Shown here: positions 23,497 to 29,783 of the stretch, piece by piece | How the letters are laid out: each line of letters starts with the position of its first letter | Numbering within the stretch: the stretch's first letter is position 1 | Origin: CALEUX01 sp037439945 | GTDB taxonomy: Bacteria > Bacteroidota > Bacteroidia > Bacteroidales > Marinilabiliaceae | Direction: 5' to 3' | NCBI GenBank assembly: GCA_037439945.1 | Contig: JBBIVA010000031.1 | Span: 1 to 29,783 of the forward strand | Length of the DNA: 29,783 bases | Program-made: the position numbers and the translations under genes | The notes under the pieces: generated by a model | The model's database searches: none | What the model saw: only the letters and a program-made list of their open reading frames with translations | What the model was told of the DNA's origin: nothing

Positions 23497-24834
23497 GTGA
23501 ATAACCAGGCTGTAATAATTGGTGCAGGATTAACGGGATTAACCACCGCCTACTATCTTAAAAAAGCAGGGTGGCAGGTTCATATTCTTGAAAAAAAAAA
23601 CATTCCCGGAGGCTCAATTTGCACACACCATGAGAACGATTTTGTTTTTGAAAGCGGACCAAATACAGGTATTATTTCCAAGCCTGAAGTGGCCCAATTA
23701 TTAAAATACCTAAAAAAAGAGATAAAAATTGAAATTCATGGAGATTATGCCGGTCGCAGACTTATTTGGAAGGATTGCCGATGGTATGTTTTACCAAATG
23801 GATTACTGGACTTTTTAAAAACACCGCTTTTAAATTGGAATGAAAAACTAAAACTTTTTACCGGAATTTTTAGAAAAAAGATGTTTCGGTTTAATATGGA
23901 TAATAAAACGGCCAATAATGAAATTAACTATTTTGACCCGTTTATTCATGCTGTTTATTCGGGTGATTTTTTAGTAAACACGTCTCGGGTTACTCTTGAC
24001 AAAATTTGTTACAGCAATTATCAGTTTTTATATCCCTTTATAAAACCAAAAGGAAAATTTAATAACGGTAAATTTAAACTTGGGAGCAGACTGTTTTTTA
24101 TTGAGGGTGGGTTTAGCAACCTTATTAAAGCCTTAGTTAATAAAATTGGCGAAACACAAATAAGTTACGAAATTGATAATATTACTGTTTATCCCGACGG
24201 AAATAATTTTAATATAACCTACAAAAACTGCGGTATTGAAAAAACTAAAACCGTTCCGGTTATAATATCAACCGTTGGAGCCGAAGAAATATGCAAGATT
24301 TTTCAGTTTTTAAGTACCAATGAAAAGGAAAATATTTGCAAACTTCCATATATAAATGTAGTACAAGCTGTTGTAGGGTTTCATAACTGGCGGGGTATTC
24401 CCCTAAAAGCATATGGAGGGCTCATTCCTGCTAATGAAAACAGAAATATTCACGGGATTTTATTTCCCTCATCATTTCTAAAAAAACGTGCACCTGAAAA
24501 AGGGGCTTCAATTTCTGTTTTCCTGGGTGGAATAAATAAACCGGAGGTTATAAACTATACCGATGATGAAATTAAAACAATTGTTATGAAGGAACTTAGG
24601 AGCATGCTACTTATTCCCGATAAACAACCGGAATTATTTCGCATATTCAGACATCACTCAGCCTTTCCACCATATAAAGATTTTCCTGAAGCCAAATTAA
24701 ATACAATATCAGCTATTGAACGTCAGTTTCCGGGTTTGGTATTCGCGGGTAATATGCAAAACGGAATAGGTATGGCCAACAGGGTTTGCCAGGGAGCCCT
24801 AATTGCAGAAAAAATTGCCCACAAGTTTAATTAA
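23497..24834 (+). CDS. hemY: FAD-dependent protoporphyrinogen/coproporphyrinogen oxidase
   Basis: The 445-residue flavoprotein starts at a GTG (23497) with an immediate FAD-binding fold: VIIGAGLTGLTTAYYLKKAGW followed by EKKNIPGG (about 6-40), then FESGPNTGI, a signature of protoporphyrinogen oxidase. The C-terminus has the FAD-closing segment FAGNMQNGIGMANRVCQGA. Such enzymes perform the six-electron oxidation of protoporphyrinogen IX (or coproporphyrinogen III) late in heme synthesis and are usually attached to the inner face of the cytoplasmic membrane. No other heme gene is adjacent. Other members of the amine-oxidase superfamily (e.g. desaturase-like) are less likely because of the GPNTG motif. 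Confidence 0.82.
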   Translation: MNNQAVIIGAGLTGLTTAYYLKKAGWQVHILEKKNIPGGSICTHHENDFVFESGPNTGIISKPEVAQLLKYLKKEIKIEIHGDYAGRRLIWKDCRWYVLPNGLLDFLKTPLLNWNEKLKLFTGIFRKKMFRFNMDNKTANNEINYFDPFIHAVYSGDFLVNTSRVTLDKICYSNYQFLYPFIKPKGKFNNGKFKLGSRLFFIEGGFSNLIKALVNKIGETQISYEIDNITVYPDGNNFNITYKNCGIEKTKTVPVIISTVGAEEICKIFQFLSTNEKENICKLPYINVVQAVVGFHNWRGIPLKAYGGLIPANENRNIHGILFPSSFLKKRAPEKGASISVFLGGINKPEVINYTDDEIKTIVMKELRSMLLIPDKQPELFRIFRHHSAFPPYKDFPEAKLNTISAIERQFPGLVFAGNMQNGIGMANRVCQGALIAEKIAHKFN

Positions 24835-24928
24835 CTATTATTTTACTGCATTTCAACACATTAGCCAAAATTTACAAAAGTCTCAAAAATTACTTTTAAA
24901 AAACTACAAAAAAATATCGATGAATTAT

Positions 24929-24958
24929 TTTGCAGAAAGAATTAAACATCTAATTTTG
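24929..24958 (+). promoter_or_regulatory. Bacteroidota-type promoter of tRNA-Ser
   Basis: TTTG (24929-24932) and TAATTTTG (24951-24958) are separated by 18 bases, and the tRNA begins 11 bases after the second box. Both boxes match the phylum's consensus exactly, making this the clearest promoter in the window. Confidence 0.7.
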
Positions 24959-24969
24959 CACACGCTTTT

Positions 24970-25055
<86 letters not shown>

Positions 25056-25064
25056 AAAACAAAT

Positions 25065-25096
25065 AAAAGGTTATCATTGATTTGATAACCTTTTTT
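25065..25096 (+). terminator. Intrinsic terminator after tRNA-Ser
   Basis: AAAAGGTTATCA and TGATAACCTTTT form a perfect 12-bp stem with a 6-base loop (TTGATT), followed by more T residues. It begins ten bases after the tRNA end. The A-run on the 5' side means it could also work in the opposite direction. Confidence 0.85.
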
Positions 25097-25383
25097 GTTT
25101 AAAACACCTTATGTTAAAAGCCTTTTCTTAATAAAAAAAAGAACGGGATTATGGCAATAAAATACCGACCAATTACCCTACCATTTCCCTCAATTTACTT
25201 TCAAAAAAAACAACAATTATTATTAATTCACGTAAAAATATTTGGCATTCACTTTGCATTATAAATTGAGTGTATGATTTTAAAAACAAATATTATCATT
25301 GGCCAATTTAATTTTAAAATTTAAAATCAAATAAGAGGCATAATCAAATTGGTCATTAAAATAATCCAGAAAATCTGATCACT

Positions 25384-25749
25384 ATGAGAAAATCCATTGT
25401 CAGCCTTATTTCCATTGTAATAATTACCTTAATTTTATCGGCCTGCGAAAAAGAAGATGTAACATTTGATGAGCAATTACTGTACGGTAAATGGCGATCC
25501 GGAACTGTTTACTACAAATATATTTCCAATGGTTCAGGCTCCACATGGGATACAAGCGATGATGTTACTGAGGAAGAAGCCCAATTGTTTACCTGGAGCA
25601 TTAACCAATCTGAATTAAAACATATTGAAATTCTCGAAATTGGAGGTTTTGTACCCAAAGTTTATACCCTAACAGAACTAACCGTTGGTTCACTGAAGTA
25701 CAAGGATGATTTTGGGAAAAAATTTTCCTTTACAAAAGTAACCAACTAA
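25384..25749 (+). CDS. Small lipocalin-like lipoprotein
   Basis: The 121-residue protein starts with a lipoprotein signal ending in LSAC, lipidated at Cys21. The mature part has a GKWRSGTVYYKY strand, a DTSDDVTEEEAQLFTW segment and a closing SLKYKDDFGKKFSFTKV. This pattern is common in lipocalin-like small lipoproteins of Bacteroidota, which are predicted to form a beta-barrel; their ligand is unknown. It stands alone between the tRNA and the AsmA gene. The upstream 288 bases contain no other gene beyond the tRNA terminator. Confidence 0.75.
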   Translation: MRKSIVSLISIVIITLILSACEKEDVTFDEQLLYGKWRSGTVYYKYISNGSGSTWDTSDDVTEEEAQLFTWSINQSELKHIEILEIGGFVPKVYTLTELTVGSLKYKDDFGKKFSFTKVTN

Positions 25750-25901
25750 TAGAGCATTTATTTGCAGCAAAACCTAAATTTTATAAACTTTCAAATTCTG
25801 ACATGAACTCCCAAATTAACATAAACCAGGGTACAATTTTCTTTAGAAATACAATCGGGTATTCTCCTTGAAAATTTTGGCAACCATGTTCCGCAAAGGG
25901 C

Positions 25902-25934
25902 AAACCATCAATTATAAATTAAATGGTTTTTTAG
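25902..25934 (+). terminator. Possible terminator downstream of the small lipoprotein gene
   Basis: AAACCAT (25902-25908) and ATGGTTT (25923-25929) form a 7-bp stem with a 14-base loop, followed by TTT. It lies about 150 bases past the lipoprotein stop. The large loop makes it a weak candidate. The remainder of the gap up to 26020 includes a GC-rich patch (25941-25975) and no gene that I can support. Confidence 0.35.
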
Positions 25935-26020
25935 GATAAACGGGTCCCGAATGTTCGTGGCGGGCTCCCCCGATATAACAGGATAAGCTATCCGACAATT
26001 TAAAAACAAATTATTTACGG

Positions 26021-29000
26021 ATGAAAAAAGGTTTAAAAATATTTTTTATAACACTCGCATCAATACTTATAATAACAATGGCTGCTGTAAGTATAGTTGT
26101 ATGGTATATTTTCACTCCCGAAAGAATTACCCCTTTAGTGCAAAATACAACCGAAAAATTTCTTACCTGTAAAACTGAAATTGGTGAAGTGGATTTTACT
26201 TTTTTTAGCACGTTTCCACAATTTGGAATTAAAATTAATAATCTTTCGCTGGTTAATCCTTTAAATAATGCCCAATCAGATACTCTGGCCATGGTACAAA
26301 ATTTTATTGGAACGGTTGACATTAAGGCGCTATGGTATAACAATGAAATTAAGCTGTCGGGTATAAAATTAAAAAATGGCAGAATAAATATTTTTACTGA
26401 TGAACAGCGTAATAACAATTATAGTATTATTAAAAAAAGTTCAGATCAGAAATCCCAAGTTGACCCCACTACTTCATTTGATTTAATACAAATAAAAAGT
26501 GTTGATTTACAAAATATTAACTTTTCATTTATCGACCAATCCCTAAACCTTGAGGCATCAGCAAACAATTTATTTGCAAAATTAAAAGGTTCTGTTTATA
26601 AGGATAGTATTACAGGAAAAGCAAATATAGAAAACTCAGATATCCAAATTGCTTACAACTTAATTGAAAATTCAAAAAATTCAGGAAAACCTTTAACCAA
26701 AAATGCTGGGGAAAATACTAATCCAAAGAAAGAAATTTCAAAATTATTCACCGGTAAAATAAATAATTTGTCGGCCCAAATGTCCGGAACGTTGTTTGTT
26801 GATTCAGTTGTAGGTAACATAAAGATAAACCAATCAAACACATCCTTAAACTATGATGGCATACAGTATTTAAATAATGCGATGTTTAAGGTTGATATTC
26901 CTTTATTAAAACTAATATTACCGAAACTTCAATTAAACCTATACCGGGCAAATGCAACGGTAAATACACTGGCATTAAATTTAAGCGGGTTAATTCAATA
27001 CAATAGCGAAAATGAAGAAATCAAAACTGATGTTTCATATGAATTTAATTCCTGGGATGTAAAAGATGTATTTGCGCATATCCCCATTAATTACCAATGG
27101 TACATAAACAACATTACCGCTGATGGTACAATAACATCAAGTGGTAGAATTTCAGGCATATACAGCAACTCACTATTACCACTGATCGATGTAAATATAA
27201 TTATGCAAAACGGGAGGGTTAAACATAAGGATTTTCCCCTGGCTTTGGACAAAATAAATAGCGACATAAATATTTACACCGATTTTCAAAATAATGAAAT
27301 CTCATATGTAAGGATAAACCGTTTTAATGCTCAAACACCCAAATCAAAAATTAGCACCACAGGTAATATAAATAACATGTTTTCTGACACTTTTGCCCGG
27401 CTTTCCACTGATTGTAATTTTTTTATGGATGAATTTAATTCTTTATTACCGCAGGAATTAAAGTTAAAAATGAAAGGAGTAGTGGCAGGTAAAATTAATT
27501 CGGCCTTTTCATTGGCACAGGTTCAAAAAATGAAGCTTGATAAATTAAAACTCAGGGGTAACCTTTCATTTTCAGATTTTGAAATGGTTTACGACAGTCT
27601 GTGGGTTAAAACTGATCTTTCTAAGGTTGAGTTTACTTTTCCCAACCACTATTCTGCTTCAAAAAATACTAAGTTTGCTTTTTCAAGTATTATCTGCGAT
27701 TATCTTGAAGCCGGGAAAACCGGTGCCTATTCAGCTTATTTAAAAAACGCAAAAATATCATGTGAAACATCAGATTTAAGAGATACAACAAAAATTCCTG
27801 ACCTGATCCTTACCTTTAATCTGGATAGTTTAAAGGCAAATTATGATACAATTTCACTTGCCGCTGCAAAACCATTGGGTAAGTTATATCTTACCCAGGG
27901 TTTAAGCCATAATCAACCAAAAATTGATTTCAAATTTAAAAGCCGTAAACTGGAAGCAAGTTATGGCCAATGGGTTACCGACATTGAAAAAATTGACCTT
28001 GAAACAACAATTGTTAATGATATGTCGCAAAAGGACATTTTCCTTCAATGGACGACAAAAGGCTATTTAAATCTTGAACATAGCATAATTAATTCGCCGG
28101 CCTTAAACCATAAGCTATTTATTCCATCCATAAAAATGAATTTTGAACCTGAAATATTTGATATTATAGAGAGTAAATTGGTAATTAACCGTTCTGACTT
28201 TGCGCTTAAAGGAAAGCTACAAAACATTTTATCATATTTCAGGGGCGACTCCCTGTTAATTGGTGACTTCAATTTTGAATCCAATAACACAGATATTATT
28301 GAACTGATGAATTTAACCAACGGTATTGGACAAAACACTGAACCCGGTATCAGCGAATCCCGGGTACCTTACATGGTACCAAAAGGTATCGATATTTTTG
28401 TTAACACTAGCATTAAGCAGGCTACATTTGGAAAGGATTTTGCATCGAATATAAGAGGAAATGTGCGTATTAAGGATGGCATACTTGTTTTGGATGAATT
28501 AAAGTTTTCGACCCCGGCAGCCCGGATGCAATTAACTGCAATTTACCGCACCCCGCGCAAAAACCATCTTTACCTTGGATTGGATTACCACATGCTTGAT
28601 ATTGAGATTGCCCAATTATTAAAGATGATTCCAGAAATTGATTCCCTAATGCCAATGCTAAGGTCATTTGGTGGCAGAGGAGAATTTCATATGGCCATTG
28701 AAAGTTATCTTGACTCAAAATACAATCTTAAAAAATCTACACTTAGAGGTTCATCTTCAATTAAGGGCCAGGATTTAGTATTAATGGATGGTGAAACATT
28801 TAGTGATATTGCAAAAAAATTAAGATTTAAAAAGAAAACTGAAAATAAAGTCGACACCCTATCTGCTGAATTTACAATTTTCAAGGATGAAATTGATGTT
28901 TACCCATTTCTAATTGTGATGGATAAATATAAAGCCGTTATAGGCGGACGTCACAATTTCGATCTTACATATGATTATAATATATCGGTAGTTCAATCTC

Positions 29001-29179
29001 CATTGCCCTTCAGATTAGGTGTTGATGTAATAGGTAACCCATATAAAATTAGATATAAACTTGGAAAAGCAAAATATGCAGAATTTTATCGCCCTGCCTA
29101 CCGGAGAGAGGTTCCAAATAAACAACTTGAACTTCGGAAAATAATACGTGATGCTTTGACCCAAAAAGTGCGTGAATAA
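26021..29179 (+). CDS. AsmA-family envelope protein
   Basis: The 1052-residue protein has a single N-terminal membrane helix (about residues 7-31) followed by a long, beta-rich periplasmic region. It opens with the AsmA-type segment FTPERITPLVQNTTEKFLTCKTEIGEVDFTFFSTFPQFGIKINNLSL in which the FPQFGIKI motif is characteristic, and carries an AsmA-like C-terminal domain (about 800-990, with GNVRIKDGILVLDELKF and LRGSSSIKGQDLVLMDGETF). Related AsmA/TamB/YhdP proteins form lipid-conducting bridges between the inner and outer membranes. In Bacteroidota these large AsmA proteins are common, and their exact role is not established. It stands alone in its strand context, with 271 nt upstream. Confidence 0.85.
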   Translation: MKKGLKIFFITLASILIITMAAVSIVVWYIFTPERITPLVQNTTEKFLTCKTEIGEVDFTFFSTFPQFGIKINNLSLVNPLNNAQSDTLAMVQNFIGTVDIKALWYNNEIKLSGIKLKNGRINIFTDEQRNNNYSIIKKSSDQKSQVDPTTSFDLIQIKSVDLQNINFSFIDQSLNLEASANNLFAKLKGSVYKDSITGKANIENSDIQIAYNLIENSKNSGKPLTKNAGENTNPKKEISKLFTGKINNLSAQMSGTLFVDSVVGNIKINQSNTSLNYDGIQYLNNAMFKVDIPLLKLILPKLQLNLYRANATVNTLALNLSGLIQYNSENEEIKTDVSYEFNSWDVKDVFAHIPINYQWYINNITADGTITSSGRISGIYSNSLLPLIDVNIIMQNGRVKHKDFPLALDKINSDINIYTDFQNNEISYVRINRFNAQTPKSKISTTGNINNMFSDTFARLSTDCNFFMDEFNSLLPQELKLKMKGVVAGKINSAFSLAQVQKMKLDKLKLRGNLSFSDFEMVYDSLWVKTDLSKVEFTFPNHYSASKNTKFAFSSIICDYLEAGKTGAYSAYLKNAKISCETSDLRDTTKIPDLILTFNLDSLKANYDTISLAAAKPLGKLYLTQGLSHNQPKIDFKFKSRKLEASYGQWVTDIEKIDLETTIVNDMSQKDIFLQWTTKGYLNLEHSIINSPALNHKLFIPSIKMNFEPEIFDIIESKLVINRSDFALKGKLQNILSYFRGDSLLIGDFNFESNNTDIIELMNLTNGIGQNTEPGISESRVPYMVPKGIDIFVNTSIKQATFGKDFASNIRGNVRIKDGILVLDELKFSTPAARMQLTAIYRTPRKNHLYLGLDYHMLDIEIAQLLKMIPEIDSLMPMLRSFGGRGEFHMAIESYLDSKYNLKKSTLRGSSSIKGQDLVLMDGETFSDIAKKLRFKKKTENKVDTLSAEFTIFKDEIDVYPFLIVMDKYKAVIGGRHNFDLTYDYNISVVQSPLPFRLGVDVIGNPYKIRYKLGKAKYAEFYRPAYRREVPNKQLELRKIIRDALTQKVRE

Positions 29180-29545
29180 ATTATAGTTAGAACTTTTTTA
29201 ACAAGACCTACACTACAAACTTGATGCATAACCAGCCAATTGTAAATTACATCAAAGGCATTTTCAATTGTAATATCACATTTCCAGATCGAAGAAAACA
29301 GGCTGCAGATGCTTCAATCCAGATTTAACAACTTTTTTTTCCATCACTTTTACCATCTCAGGGGGGCTATCCATCATTACAATTTTTGAAAACTTATTAT
29401 TTAAAACAAAACTCATAATCTATGTATCGCCACCATATTCGGGCGCTCTAATTTTATTCTTTACTTCAATATTTTTAAGTATTTCCGCACCAATAGCCCC
29501 TGACATTGTAAAACGTTCCGGGTTTTCATACCATTGGCGTAAACA
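29180..29545 (-). pseudogene. Decayed class I SAM-dependent methyltransferase
   Basis: Minus-strand translation recovers a methyltransferase in pieces. One frame reads RQWYENPERFTMSGAIGAE, then EYGGDT, a stop (TAG), then IMSFVL, MMDSPPEMVKVMEKKV and LQPVFFDLE. After a frameshift near 29277-29281 another frame continues DITIENAFDVIYNWLVMHQV. The SAM motif expected as YGCGTGLxSF is altered to YGGDT-stop-IMSF. The 5' end, with the start codon, is missing; recognisable similarity ends about 20 bases from repeat copy D. No functional product is expected. The family match is by eye. Confidence 0.65.
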
Positions 29546-29553
29546 CTATTAAA

Positions 29554-29783
29554 CCCGGATTAGTCATTAAAAAGGCAATGAACTAATTACTTAGCCGGGA
29601 TTAACCCTACCGAATAGTCGGTACAGGCTGCTTTAGAAAAACTTAATTTGTAAGCATTTCTGATTACAAATTTTTAGTTTTTCTTTAGCGATTTGTCAAA
29701 ATAGAAGGCATGTAATCAATAACTTAAGACTATTAATTTCTAATTACGGTCATTAGAAAAAATGGCTAAAGACAAATTTGGGT
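29554..29783 (+). repeat. Dispersed 233-bp hairpin-rich repeat (copy D, cut by window end)
   Basis: This copy is complete except for the last three bases (TAA), which lie beyond the window. It differs from copy C at five positions. Both CTAATGAC words of the element read CTAATTAC here, and one arm of the left hairpin also changes (AGTCATTAA). It is preceded by TTAAA, as copy C is. It adjoins the truncated methyltransferase pseudogene. Confidence 0.92.

Noticed and set aside
25935..25995. GC-rich patch with a weak GGG/CCC inverted pair before the AsmA gene, possibly a decayed gene
   Set aside because: Short frames on both strands contain stops and none shows a family pattern that I can support.

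Overview
The window looks like an AT-rich genome segment from a member of the Bacteroidota. Supporting evidence: three promoter candidates fit the Bacteroidota form (TTTG, then TAnnTTTG about 20 nt later); there is a DUF1460 lipoprotein, a lipocalin-like lipoprotein and a large AsmA-family protein of types common in this phylum; and the mevalonate-pathway kinases (a 'GYDIA'-type GHMP kinase and the short mevalonate kinase) are of the kind found in Flavobacteriia and relatives. A narrower placement cannot be supported from the sequence alone.

Layout. At 1-2033 there is the tail of a dispersed repeat, a minus-strand 3-methyladenine DNA glycosylase gene (tag), a DUF1460 lipoprotein and a complete 233-bp repeat copy. 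From 2086 to 8996, on the minus strand, lies a seven-gene tripartite efflux operon of the YbhG/YbhF/YbhS/YbhR type (TetR regulator, TolC-like outer-membrane protein, HlyD-like lipoprotein, two separate ABC ATPases, two ABC-2 permeases), with a recognisable promoter and operator in front of the regulator. From 9132 to 20756 all nine genes run on the plus strand. The first four are leucine-catabolism (liu-type) genes: methylcrotonyl-CoA carboxylase beta, methylglutaconyl-CoA hydratase, methylcrotonyl-CoA carboxylase alpha and an acyl-CoA dehydrogenase. The next five are mevalonate-pathway genes: type 2 IPP isomerase, HMG-CoA reductase, GYDIA GHMP kinase, diphosphomevalonate decarboxylase and mevalonate kinase. 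A second repeat copy follows. At 21147-22935, on the minus strand, are a PII signal protein and an ammonium transporter whose 5' end carries a stop codon and a frameshift. At 23497-29179, on the plus strand, are a FAD-dependent protoporphyrinogen oxidase, tRNA-Ser(UGA) with its promoter and terminator, a small lipoprotein and a 1052-residue AsmA-family protein. The window ends with a decayed methyltransferase gene cut off at a third long repeat copy, in which the window itself stops.

The most interesting feature is the continuous plus-strand block 9132-20756. Read as a pathway, it runs from isovaleryl-CoA (leucine) through 3-methylcrotonyl-CoA and 3-methylglutaconyl-CoA to HMG-CoA, then mevalonate, and on to IPP and DMAPP. 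The HMG-CoA synthase that normally supplies HMG-CoA and the HMG-CoA lyase that normally removes it in leucine breakdown are both absent here. The arrangement suggests, but does not prove, a leucine-to-isoprenoid route that bypasses acetoacetyl-CoA.

The second is the 233-bp repeat: three long copies plus one fragment, all in the same orientation, non-coding, hairpin-rich, flanked by TTAAW words and nearly identical. Two complete copies bracket the efflux plus leucine/mevalonate region, and both window ends lie in copies, so the element is probably numerous in this genome.
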